From Nostocaceae cyanobacterium CSSed10_463m (GTDB lineage Bacteria; Cyanobacteriota; Cyanobacteriia; Cyanobacteriales; Nostocaceae), in the NCBI GenBank assembly GCA_003556955.1, contig PWQB01000389.1, positions 1 through 6,741 on the forward strand: DNA of 6,741 nucleotides. Direction: 5' to 3'. Shown here piece after piece: positions 1 to 5,651 of the stretch. The translations under genes were made by a program, and so were the position numbers. Each line of letters opens with the position of its first letter. Within the stretch, counting starts at the first letter, position 1. The notes beneath the pieces were generated by a model that saw nothing but the letters and a program-made list of their open reading frames with translations, did no database searches and was not told where the DNA came from.

Positions 1-175
1 CCCCTCCTCGCTTGCCTACGGTGTACACACAAGTGATCTGATCCCCCTAAATCCCCCTTACAAAGGGGGACTTTGATTCTAATTCCCCCCTTCTCAAGGG
101 GGGCTAGGGGGGATCAAAACGTGATGAGGCAACTTGATAAGACTTGTGTGTACACGATAGGCAAGCGAGGAGGGG
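1..175. mobile_element. MITE-like element A: 34-bp inverted arms around a 76-bp palindromic core
   Basis: Arms 1-34 and 142-175 are reverse complements at 32 of 34 positions; the two differences lie together near the middle of the arm. They enclose the 76-bp two-hairpin repeat at 40-115, with a 5-nt gap on the left and a 26-nt gap on the right. No plausible transposase is encoded, so this is a non-autonomous element moved by a factor from elsewhere, or one repeat inserted into another. The left arm begins at window base 1, so the true left border and any target-site duplication cannot be seen. The repeat structure is seen directly; mobility is inferred. Confidence 0.7.
40..115 (+). repeat. 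76-bp two-hairpin dispersed repeat, copy 1
   Basis: The repeat begins and ends with GATC. It contains two perfect 8-bp hairpins with 3-nt loops: 52-59 with 63-70, and 85-92 with 96-103. A linker containing CTTTGATTCTAATT separates them. The ends (40-49 and 105-115) can pair with one bulge, giving a three-way-junction fold. An inverted copy at 5802-5877 matches at 74 of 76 positions; both differences fall in hairpin loops, so both stems are preserved. It could act as a small mobile repeat or as an RNA or DNA structural element. Confidence 0.9.
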
Positions 176-595
176 GCTATGATATACCTTATATGATTAG
201 TAAAGGCTATTTTGTTAAAATATCATATTTTTTGTTGTGTATAAATGCTGAGGTTAGCCAATACATCAATATAAATTAGTTATTAAAACTTAAATATAAA
301 CTTTCCTTGATGTATAATAATTATTATGCATGAATATTTATCTTAAAAACTACAGCAATATAAAGTAGTTATTTAAATTTCAATATCAAGGAATCTCATT
401 GGTTGTCAATTTGTACCATGCGTAAGAACTGGCTAAACTCTGCAATTTCTTGAAAAACTCATCATACAAGAATTTGAAAGGGTAATAAACAACAAGAAGC
501 TTAGTAGTTTCAACCGAAACTATCAAACGGTAAATCATGGAAAGCCACAGTCAATGTCAGGCTGACCGAACAGTATTGCTCACCAATCTTCTGAA
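176..595. other. AT-rich intergenic region upstream of the SDR gene
   Basis: No convincing gene is present. The stretch holds an imperfect 37-bp direct repeat (263-299 and 352-388) and an AT palindrome at 314-327 overlapping a TATAAT at 313-318 preceded by TG. That hexamer could be a -10 box, but the spaced upstream hexamer at 290-295 is a poor -35. A small hairpin lies at 505-522 (7-bp stem TAGTTTC/GAAACTA, 4-nt loop). If transcription starts near 325, the leader before the gene would be about 270 nt. I saw no Shine-Dalgarno sequence just before the ATG at 596. Confidence 0.5.
263..388 (+). repeat. Imperfect 37-bp direct repeat pair in the SDR upstream region
   Basis: Copies at 263-299 and 352-388 match at 31 of 37 positions without gaps, with an 89-bp period. 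The shared text includes CAATATAAA and TAGTTATT. The TATAAT-like sequence at 313-318 lies between the copies. They could be paired regulator sites or a decayed local duplication. Low sequence complexity lowers the significance, though the ungapped match over 37 positions is better than AT-richness alone readily gives. Confidence 0.5.
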
Positions 596-1399
596 ATGCA
601 CACAACAAAACAAGTTCAGCACAAACAAACTGCTCTTATTACTGGGGCGGCGGGTGGTATTGGCTACGAACTAGCATCTATTTTCGCTGCTCATGATTAC
701 AATTTGGTGTTAGTAGACCGAATTGGAGCAAAGCTCAAAGAAATTGCCATTAAATTTCAGGAAGAATTTGGCAATTTGGTGACAACTATTGTTAAGGATT
801 TATCTATATCCTCATCTCCGCAAGAAATTTTTACAGAGTTGCAAACAGCAAACATTCATGTTGATGTGCTGGTAAATAATGCCGGATTTGGGATTTATGG
901 ATTATTTAACGAAACAGATTTAAAATCTGAATTGGAAATGCTGCAACTAAATGTGGTGTGTCTTACCCATTTAACTAAGCTATTCCTGAAGGATATGGTC
1001 AAGCAAGGCTATGGCAAAATATTAAACGTTTCTTCGGCTGCGGCTTTTCAACCAGGGCCGTTGATGGCGGTTTATTTTGCGACTAAGGCTTATATTTTAT
1101 CCTTTTCTGAGGCGATCGCCAATGAATTAGAAGGTACTGGTGTGACGGTGACGGTGCTTTGTCCTGGTTCCACTGAGTCTGCTTTTCATCAACGCACGGG
1201 TATGGCAGATTCTAAACTGTTGAAGGGTAAAAGAATGATGGATGCTGCAACAGTAGCTAAAATCGGTTATGCAGCTTTAATGAAAGGCAAAACCATTGTT
1301 ATTCCTGGTATTATCAACCAAATACTGGCAAAAAGTGTCAATTTTACACCTAGAAAACTAGTCACAAAAATTGTCAGAAATATGCAAGAAGATAATTGA
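596..1399 (+). CDS. Short-chain dehydrogenase/reductase (classical SDR) beside hetI
   Basis: A 267-residue NAD(P)-dependent oxidoreductase, predicted soluble, with the full classical SDR set. The cofactor loop TGAAGGIG is at residues 16-23, NNAG at 94-97, and the catalytic residues are Asn119, Ser147, Tyr160 and Lys164 (YFATK), with CPG at 189-191. Asp41 after the second strand is compatible with NAD binding, but cofactor choice is uncertain. ATG 596 is the first start after an in-frame TGA at 563; no Shine-Dalgarno sequence is visible. It converges on hetI with a 7-bp gap, the position and orientation that hetN has in Anabaena PCC 7120. As I recall HetN, it is longer (about 287 residues) and carries ERGSGR just before the catalytic Ser strand; here the equivalent residues read KQGYGK (136-141). 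I therefore do not call it hetN. The substrate is unknown; a ketoacyl or related carbonyl compound is possible. Confidence 0.9.
   Translation: MHTTKQVQHKQTALITGAAGGIGYELASIFAAHDYNLVLVDRIGAKLKEIAIKFQEEFGNLVTTIVKDLSISSSPQEIFTELQTANIHVDVLVNNAGFGIYGLFNETDLKSELEMLQLNVVCLTHLTKLFLKDMVKQGYGKILNVSSAAAFQPGPLMAVYFATKAYILSFSEAIANELEGTGVTVTVLCPGSTESAFHQRTGMADSKLLKGKRMMDAATVAKIGYAALMKGKTIVIPGIINQILAKSVNFTPRKLVTKIVRNMQEDN
1112..1119. repeat. HIP1 octamer in the SDR gene
   Basis: The palindrome GCGATCGC sits in the codons for Ala-Ile-Ala in the SEAIANE stretch just after the active-site Tyr/Lys. Confidence 0.9.
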
Positions 1400-1406
1400 C
1401 ACTTCT

Positions 1407-2126
1407 TCAGTATTGCCAACACTGTAAATCATAACCAGAACCCGCCACAACTACAGCAGCCAGAGAATCTTGAGCAGGCCTTAGCTCGAAAAGACTCCAA
1501 TTCTCAGATGTGTTTAACTGGGCGGGTTCTGTGGGATTGAGTAATATTTCAATTTGTTCTAACTGAGCTAGTCCTTCTCCAGTGGCTTTTAAATACGCCT
1601 CTTTGCAAGTCCAATAACGGAAAAATATTTCTTGCTGTTGCTCAGGAGATAGCGATCGCACTAAATCATATTCTCTCGGTAAAAAGAACCTTTTGGCAAG
1701 GGCTTCTAGATCCGACATGGGGCGAATATATTCTAAATCTATGCCAATTTGACTGTGATAATTGACTGCACACAGAGCTAAATCTTGGGAATGAGACAAG
1801 TTAAAGCATAAGCCACTTTTAGCTAAAGCATCTGCCAATACTGGTTTACCACGTGCTTGATAATCAAATAGTACTTGTTGCGGCTCAATACCCAAATAGC
1901 CACCCAATATCCTCCGTAGGATACCACGCCCGGCGATAAAACGCTGCCGATGTTGGGGAAAATGAAATCGGTTAGCACGAGCAACTTCGTCATCTGAAAG
2001 GGTTGTTAGTAAATTTTGTCGCTGTGCTTCTGGTATATCCAGGTTAATTCGCCAGACGTGAGCATTATTTGGTAATAAAGTCAAGTCTGTTGTTACAGGT
2101 AGCCATAAATGATTAATAGCAGTCAT
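1407..2126 (-). CDS. hetI: 4'-phosphopantetheinyl transferase, Sfp type (HetI)
   Basis: A 239-residue cytosolic enzyme that transfers the 4'-phosphopantetheine arm of coenzyme A to a serine of carrier proteins, turning apo-ACP/PCP domains into the holo form. Sfp-family motifs appear in order: ARGKPVL at 91-97, FNLSHS at 108-113, GIDLE at 128-132 (Mg ligands Asp130 and Glu132) and WTCKEAYLKATGEGL at 172-186 (Glu176, Lys180). Length is normal for the family. In Anabaena, HetI is associated with synthesis of heterocyst envelope glycolipids by hgl polyketide synthases, and cyanobacterial enzymes of this type often serve fatty-acid, PKS and NRPS carriers alike; that role here is by homology. The ATG is the only good start, since an in-frame TGA lies five codons upstream; the Shine-Dalgarno is weak or absent. 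It follows cysA on the same strand after 154 bp, but a hairpin lies between them, so it probably has its own promoter. Confidence 0.95.
   Translation of the reverse strand: MTAINHLWLPVTTDLTLLPNNAHVWRINLDIPEAQRQNLLTTLSDDEVARANRFHFPQHRQRFIAGRGILRRILGGYLGIEPQQVLFDYQARGKPVLADALAKSGLCFNLSHSQDLALCAVNYHSQIGIDLEYIRPMSDLEALAKRFFLPREYDLVRSLSPEQQQEIFFRYWTCKEAYLKATGEGLAQLEQIEILLNPTEPAQLNTSENWSLFELRPAQDSLAAVVVAGSGYDLQCWQY
1652..1659. repeat. HIP1 octamer in hetI
   Basis: GCGATCGC overlaps the Arg-Ser-Leu codons (about residues 157-159), between the GIDLE and WTCKEAYLK motifs. Confidence 0.9.
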
Positions 2127-2223
2127 AAATTGAATCAGTCACTTAATTCGGCATTTTGGCACACCTAATTTTAAAAGAATAGATACACTAAGTAAGTGGG
2201 ATACATTTCATGTGCAAAGTACT

Positions 2224-2270
2224 AAAAATCGAAATCCCTCGGTAACTATTCGAGGGATTTTTTATTTTTT
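2224..2270. terminator. Strong hairpin between cysA and hetI, probable cysA terminator
   Basis: AAATCCCTCG (2232-2241) pairs perfectly with CGAGGGATTT (2251-2260), a 10-bp stem with a 9-nt loop. Read on the minus strand, 21 bp after the cysA stop, the stem is followed by CGATTTTT, so it can end cysA transcripts. On the plus strand it is followed by an even longer T-rich run (2258-2270), so it could also stop transcription running toward cysA. Terminator function in either direction is inferred. Confidence 0.75.
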
Positions 2271-2280
2271 GCAGATTTTT

Positions 2281-3297
2281 TTATATAGAATAATACAGTG
2301 GAAAAGACTTGGCATCTTTGGGCTTGACATACACCCGGTCTTGTGGTTGTAATTGTAACTCGTTAAAGCGATCGCGTGTTAAATGTGCGGCTACTACTTG
2401 CCCATCATCTAAAGTTAATTCTATCTGAATTTCCCAACCCAAATGTATCAATCGAGTCACTGTAGCTGGTGCAGTACTACCATTAGCCTGTCTTTCAATC
2501 AGCACATCTTGGGGACGTAAAAATACTTGGCTATTTGGCGAATCAAAGCCACTGCTCTGAAAAATCTTAGAAGTATTGGATAAAACATTTACAGGGCCAA
2601 TGAAGCTCATTACAAATGCTGTAGCTGGATTGTCGTAAATTTCGGCTGGTGTTCCCACCTGTTCTACTCGCCCTTTATTCATCACCACAACTTCATCGGA
2701 AACTTCCATTGCCTCCTCTTGGTCGTGGGTGACAAAAACAGTGGTAACATGAACTTCATCATGGAGGCGGCGTAACCATGCCCGTAAATCCTTACGGACT
2801 TTAGCATCAAGTGCGCCAAATGGTTCATCTAGCAATAATACTTTCGGTTCTACAGCCAGCGCCCTAGCTAATGCTACCCGTTGTCTTTGACCCCCAGATA
2901 GTTGTGATGGATAGCGATCGCCTAATCCACTCAATTGGACTAATTCTAATAACTGATCTACCCGCCCCTTAATCTTCTTGGCTGGTGTTTTGCGAATTTC
3001 TAAACCAAAACCAATATTCTGACGGACATTTAGATGCTTAAACAGAGCATAGTGCTGAAACACAAATCCAATATTTCGTTCTTGGACACTTTGATAGGTA
3101 GCATCCTTACCAGTTAGCAAAATTTTGCCGCTATCTGGCATTTCCAAGCCTGCAATTAACCGTAGCAAAGTGGATTTACCAGATCCTGATGGCCCTAATA
3201 AAGCCACCAATGAACCACTCTTGATTTCGAGATTAACCTGATCAACGGCTTGAAAATTCCCGAAATTTTTAGATACATTCTCAACTACTATGCCCAC
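2281..3297 (-). CDS. cysA: Sulfate/thiosulfate-type ABC importer ATPase (CysA)
   Basis: A 338-residue peripheral membrane ATPase that would power a CysT/CysW-type permease importing sulfate or thiosulfate. The nucleotide-binding domain (about 1-235) has Walker A GPSGSGKS at 35-42, Q-loop Gln81, signature LSGGQRQR at 133-140, Walker B VLLLDEP at 153-159 with catalytic Glu158, and H-loop His191. A C-terminal regulatory domain of about 100 residues follows, beginning near FIGPVNVL and containing [10 protein letters not shown] at 259-268. Residues such as [18 protein letters not shown] and [12 protein letters not shown] resemble CysA more than MalK or PotA, but substrate is not proven by an ATPase alone. 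The start is GTG: no ATG, GTG or TTG lies between it and an in-frame TAA 19 codons upstream, and GAGG (3308-3311) lies 10 nt before it. No binding protein or permease gene of the system is nearby, so it is an orphan within this window. Confidence 0.9.
   Translation of the reverse strand: MGIVVENVSKNFGNFQAVDQVNLEIKSGSLVALLGPSGSGKSTLLRLIAGLEMPDSGKILLTGKDATYQSVQERNIGFVFQHYALFKHLNVRQNIGFGLEIRKTPAKKIKGRVDQLLELVQLSGLGDRYPSQLSGGQRQRVALARALAVEPKVLLLDEPFGALDAKVRKDLRAWLRRLHDEVHVTTVFVTHDQEEAMEVSDEVVVMNKGRVEQVGTPAEIYDNPATAFVMSFIGPVNVLSNTSKIFQSSGFDSPNSQVFLRPQDVLIERQANGSTAPATVTRLIHLGWEIQIELTLDDGQVVAAHLTRDRFNELQLQPQDRVYVKPKDAKSFPLYYSI
2368..2375. repeat. HIP1 octamer in the cysA regulatory domain
   Basis: GCGATCGC covers codons for Arg-Asp-Arg (about 308-310) near the protein's C-terminus. 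Confidence 0.9.
2914..2921. repeat. HIP1 octamer in the cysA ATPase domain
   Basis: GCGATCGC covers codons for Gly-Asp-Arg (about 126-128), just ahead of the ABC signature LSGGQ. Confidence 0.9.
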
Positions 3298-3410
3298 TGC
3301 TGCTGTACCTCTACAACTTAATCTACGGCTTCTTGCTAGGATTACCGTGCTTTACATATACCACAGATCAGGGAGTTCCAATAAAAAAATATTCCATTGC
3401 TGAGGTAGGC

Positions 3411-3452
3411 AGGGGAGCAGGCTTGCCCTGAGCGCAGTCGAAGGGGAGCAGG
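3411..3452 (+). repeat. Direct repeat AGGGGAGCAGG bracketing a 20-bp insert
   Basis: AGGGGAGCAGG occurs at 3411-3421 and 3442-3452, separated by the 20-mer at 3422-3441 (CTTGCCCTGAGCGCAGTCGA). I recall the TGAGCGCAGTCGA string as a common dispersed cyanobacterial repeat, but that is memory, not a search. The arrangement could be a tiny insertion with duplicated flank, or two units of a G-rich tandem repeat. Confidence 0.6.
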
Positions 3453-3484
3453 GGGGATAAGGAACAAATATGGTTTGATGAAAT

Positions 3485-3630
3485 CTGACTTTTCACGGGA
3501 TCTGGAAAACCTCTCTCCAAACCTCTCCCCTGCAAGGGGAGAGGCTTTGAATTTTCCCCCTTCCCTGGTAGGGAAGGGGGCTAGGGGGTTAGGTTTCGGT
3601 TTGGTTTTTCCATATCCCATGAAAAGTGAG
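3485..3630. mobile_element. MITE-like element C: 21-bp inverted arms around a two-hairpin core
   Basis: Arms 3485-3505 and 3610-3630 are reverse complements at 18 of 21 positions. Inside lies a pair of perfect hairpins (3522-3544 and 3556-3580). The 146-bp total and the absence of a transposase fit a miniature element. I found no certain target-site duplication. Arm sequences differ from those of elements A and B, although TGAAAAGTG at 3619-3627 also occurs at the inner end of element B's left arm. Confidence 0.6.
3508..3593 (+). repeat. Two-hairpin repeat core of element C
   Basis: Hairpin one is a perfect 10-bp stem (3522-3531 with 3535-3544, loop GCA). Hairpin two is a perfect 11-bp stem (3556-3566 with 3570-3580, loop GGT). 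The linker CTTTGAATTTT and the trailing GGGGGCTAGGGGG match the layout of the 76-bp repeats at 40-115 and 5802-5877, so this looks like a diverged member of the same structural class, though the stem sequences differ. Confidence 0.75.
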
Positions 3631-3697
3631 GATGAAATGGGGCAATTTATGTTCTGGAAATTTCTAAGAGCCTTGGGATTAATTTGAATCAGACATT

Positions 3698-4183
3698 TTA
3701 GCTGCAACTGCCACATTCGAGAAAGCTACAGTCAAGATCACTGCAATCAAGCACACTGCAATCAGGACTAGCACAGTCAGCCCCACTGCAATCAACGGCA
3801 CTACAATCAGGAGGGGTAGTCATAAATTCAACACAATCCATGCCACACCCAATACCATCCAGATAGTCATTACAGCCAAGCTTTTCACTACTAGGGTTTT
3901 TCTGCGGTGATTGGGGGTTTTGTGGTTCTGGTTTTTCGGCTTGGGCGCGCAAAATGTAATTAGCTTGCTTACAGGCTTGAAATCGTTCACGAGACTGAGT
4001 TAATGCCGCCCTGAAACCATCCTGAGCAATTACCCGCTTAAAATACTGGGAGCAAGATTCACCCCCATGCAAGACTCGATGAGCGCAAGCAAAACCTTTA
4101 TGGGGAGAAATATGTTTTTGATATCCAGTGATGGCAGCGATACCCACTTGTCTCGTCAACGAGTTGAATGAGGAAATTTGCAT
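3698..4183 (-). CDS. yidD: YidD-family protein with a cysteine-periodic C-terminal tail
   Basis: A 161-residue protein. Residues about 14-60 match the YidD (membrane protein insertion efficiency factor) family: GYQKHISPHKGFACAHRV at 20-37, then GGESCSQYFKRVI at 40-52, with the paired Cys33 and Cys44. Typical YidD proteins are around 70-120 residues and are thought to help insertion of inner-membrane proteins at the YidC/Sec site. Here the conserved part is followed by a Pro/Gln/Lys-rich linker (about 80-100), Cys104, Cys113 and Cys117, and a tail in which Cys127, 132, 137, 142, 147, 152 and 157 are spaced exactly five apart, then Cys160. The tail resembles pentapeptide repeats (compare ADLSG) with Cys at the central position, or a metal or redox-active cysteine array; neither is shown. 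ATG 4183 is preceded by an in-frame TAG seven codons up and no Shine-Dalgarno sequence; the bases before it are pyrimidine-rich. It is divergent from chlP. Confidence 0.8.
   Translation of the reverse strand: MQISSFNSLTRQVGIAAITGYQKHISPHKGFACAHRVLHGGESCSQYFKRVIAQDGFRAALTQSRERFQACKQANYILRAQAEKPEPQNPQSPQKNPSSEKLGCNDYLDGIGCGMDCVEFMTTPPDCSAVDCSGADCASPDCSVLDCSDLDCSFLECGSCS
3710..3808 (-). repeat. Seven 15-bp units encoding xDCSx in the YidD-family tail
   Basis: Seven units start at 3710, 3725, 3740, 3755, 3770, 3785 and 3800, an exact 15-bp period. ACTGCAATC (encoding Asp-Cys-Ser on the minus strand) is identical at 3740, 3755 and 3785, and differs by one base at 3800. Near-identity of the DNA suggests growth by local duplication, while the first unit (Glu-Cys-Gly) and the fifth (Asp-Cys-Ala) have drifted. 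Confidence 0.85.
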
Positions 4184-4385
4184 AGAAGGAGGTAGATGCT
4201 AGATGATACATTATGATTCCCATTGAAAAGTCCCGATTTCTGATTCCCCAAACTGGATTTTTGTATCGAAATATTAAGGAATATTGCATTTCAGTCAAAA
4301 TCTCAAGGAAGACCAAGAAATCAAGCAAAACTCCGTGATAGGATGCTTGAGTTAAACGTTTTTATCGACTATTGGGAGAAGACCT
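4184..4385. promoter_or_regulatory. Divergent upstream region shared by the YidD-family gene and chlP
   Basis: This 202-bp gap must hold promoters for both genes, but I see no convincing -35/-10 pair. GGGAG at 4374-4378 lies 7 nt before the chlP TTG and is a good ribosome site. A second, stronger one, AAGGAGGT (about 4186-4193), reads on the plus strand but lies right next to the YidD-family start, 9 nt before an ATG at 4203 that opens only a 7-codon frame. GTA-N8-TTA at 4263 resembles half of an NtcA site but misses the second half. Confidence 0.5.
4374..4378 (+). promoter_or_regulatory. Shine-Dalgarno sequence deciding the chlP TTG start
   Basis: GGGAG sits 7 nt upstream of TTG 4386. No ATG or GTG occurs in frame between this TTG and the in-frame TAA at 4353, so the site supports initiation at TTG. 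Confidence 0.75.
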
Positions 4386-5606
4386 TTGACACTACGGGTT
4401 GCTGTTGTTGGGTCAGGCCCTGCTGGTTCCTCCGCCGCCGAAACGCTGGCAAAAGCTGGGATTGAGACTTACTTATTTGAGCGTAAACTAGATAACGCCA
4501 AGCCTTGTGGGGGTGCGATTCCTCTATGTATGGTGGCTGAATTTGAATTACCACCAGAGATAATTGACCGCCAAGTGCGGAAGATGAAAATGATTTCGCC
4601 TTCCAATCGTGAGGTGAATATCAATATAGTAAAAGAAGACGAATATATAGGAATGTGCCGCCGGGAAGTGCTGGATGGTTTCCTGCGTGATCGAGCGGCA
4701 AAATTAGGGGCAAATTTAATTAATGCCACTGTTCATAAACTCGATATACCCACAAATAACACCGATCCTTATACAATCCACTATGTTGACCATACAGAAG
4801 GTGGCGCACAAGGGATTGCTAAAACTCTAAAAGTAGATTTAGTCATTGGGGCGGATGGTGCTAATTCTCGCATTGCCAAAGAAATGGATGCTGGGGATTA
4901 TAACTATGCGATCGCATTCCAAGAGCGCATTCGCTTACCCCAGGATAAAATGGACTACTATAACGACTTAGCCGAAATGTATGTCGGCAATGACGTTTCC
5001 ACAGACTTCTACGCCTGGGTTTTCCCCAAATATGACCACGTAGCCGTCGGTACTGGCACAATGCAAGTTAATAAAGCCAGCATCAAACAGTTACAAGCAG
5101 GTATCCGCGCCCGTGCTTCCGAAAAGTTAGCCGGCGGTAAAATCATCAAAGTAGAAGCTCACCCCATTCCAGAACATCCCCGTCCCCGTCGTGTAGTCGG
5201 TCGGATTGCGTTGGTAGGAGATGCGGCTGGTTATGTTACCAAGTCCTCTGGTGAAGGTATTTACTTTGCAGCTAAGTCTGGGCGGATGTGTGCCGAAACC
5301 ATTGTGGAAATGTCCAACAGTGGTGCAAGTATCCCCACAGAAAAAGACCTCAAGGTTTACTTGAAGCGCTGGGATAAGAAATACGGACTCACTTACAAAG
5401 TGCTTGACATTCTGCAAACAGTGTTCTACCGTTCCGACGCTACTCGCGAAGCCTTTGTGGAAATGTGCGATGACCTGGATGTGCAGAAGCTGACATTTGA
5501 TAGCTATTTGTATAAAACAGTTGTCCCAGCTAATCCCTTCACCCAACTCAAAATTACTGCCAAAACTCTTGGTAGTTTGATTCGCGGTAACGCTTTGGCT
5601 CCTTAA
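4386..5606 (+). CDS. chlP: Geranylgeranyl reductase (ChlP)
   Basis: A 406-residue FAD-dependent flavoprotein that reduces three double bonds of the geranylgeranyl group, on geranylgeranyl-chlorophyll or on geranylgeranyl diphosphate, to give the phytyl tail of chlorophyll and tocopherol; it acts at or near thylakoid membranes. The dinucleotide-binding motif VVGSGPAGSSAAE is at 7-19, with FER at 31-33 ending the second strand. The family block KPCGGAIPLCM is at 39-49, GADGANSRIAKEM at 155-167 and the second FAD motif GRIALVGDAAGY at 272-283, followed by SSGEGIYFAAKSGR (287-300). Length and sequence fit cyanobacterial ChlP throughout. The start is TTG with a good ribosome site; the protein then begins MTLRVAVVGSG, the expected N-terminus. 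It is monocistronic here: divergent from the YidD-family gene and followed after 45 bp by a palindrome and T-run. Confidence 0.97.
   Translation: MTLRVAVVGSGPAGSSAAETLAKAGIETYLFERKLDNAKPCGGAIPLCMVAEFELPPEIIDRQVRKMKMISPSNREVNINIVKEDEYIGMCRREVLDGFLRDRAAKLGANLINATVHKLDIPTNNTDPYTIHYVDHTEGGAQGIAKTLKVDLVIGADGANSRIAKEMDAGDYNYAIAFQERIRLPQDKMDYYNDLAEMYVGNDVSTDFYAWVFPKYDHVAVGTGTMQVNKASIKQLQAGIRARASEKLAGGKIIKVEAHPIPEHPRPRRVVGRIALVGDAAGYVTKSSGEGIYFAAKSGRMCAETIVEMSNSGASIPTEKDLKVYLKRWDKKYGLTYKVLDILQTVFYRSDATREAFVEMCDDLDVQKLTFDSYLYKTVVPANPFTQLKITAKTLGSLIRGNALAP
4908..4915. repeat. HIP1 octamer in chlP
   Basis: GCGATCGC covers the Ala-Ile-Ala codons (about 175-177) soon after the GADGANSR motif. Confidence 0.9.
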
Positions 5607-5651
5607 CCACAGCCCAAGCAAAAATTATCTTTGTTATATGTAACCTTTGTA

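Larger units (their letters stand above)
3298..3697. other. Repeat-rich gap between the YidD-family gene and cysA
   Basis: Open frames here (3342-3716 minus, 3475-3687 plus) are translations of repeats with no recognisable domain and are not called. The stretch holds a 31-bp duplicated unit (3411-3452) and MITE-like element C (3485-3630). Reading toward cysA on the minus strand, TTGGAA (3376-3381) and TATATG (3355-3360) could form a weak promoter, but the 15-bp spacer is short. If that guess is right, the elements lie upstream of the cysA promoter rather than in its leader. Confidence 0.5.

Noticed and set aside
73..279. 68-codon plus-strand open frame
   Set aside because: It runs through the palindromic core and right arm of element A and has no recognisable domain; the product is what the repeats happen to encode.
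290..318. Promoter for the SDR gene with TATAAT at 313-318
   Set aside because: The -10 hexamer is perfect, but the region is AT-rich and the -35 hexamer matches poorly, so it is mentioned only in the region note.
418..453. An 11-codon frame (MRKNWLNSAIS) as a PatS-like signalling peptide
   Set aside because: It has no RGSGR-type end and no ribosome site; such short frames are expected by chance.
596..1399. Calling the SDR hetN
   Set aside because: The RGSGR peptide is missing and the sequence differs from HetN as I remember it; only the neighbourhood agrees.
3342..3716. Minus-strand 124-codon and plus-strand 70-codon open frames over the same stretch
   Set aside because: Both are translations of the two-hairpin repeat and neighbouring G-rich repeats, and the first overlaps the end of the YidD-family gene.
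4263..4276. NtcA-type site upstream of chlP
   Set aside because: GTA is followed after eight bases by TTA, not TAC, and there is no well-placed -10 box.
4098..4328. 76-codon minus-strand frame overlapping the start of the YidD-family gene
   Set aside because: It overlaps a recognised domain in another frame and shows no family features.
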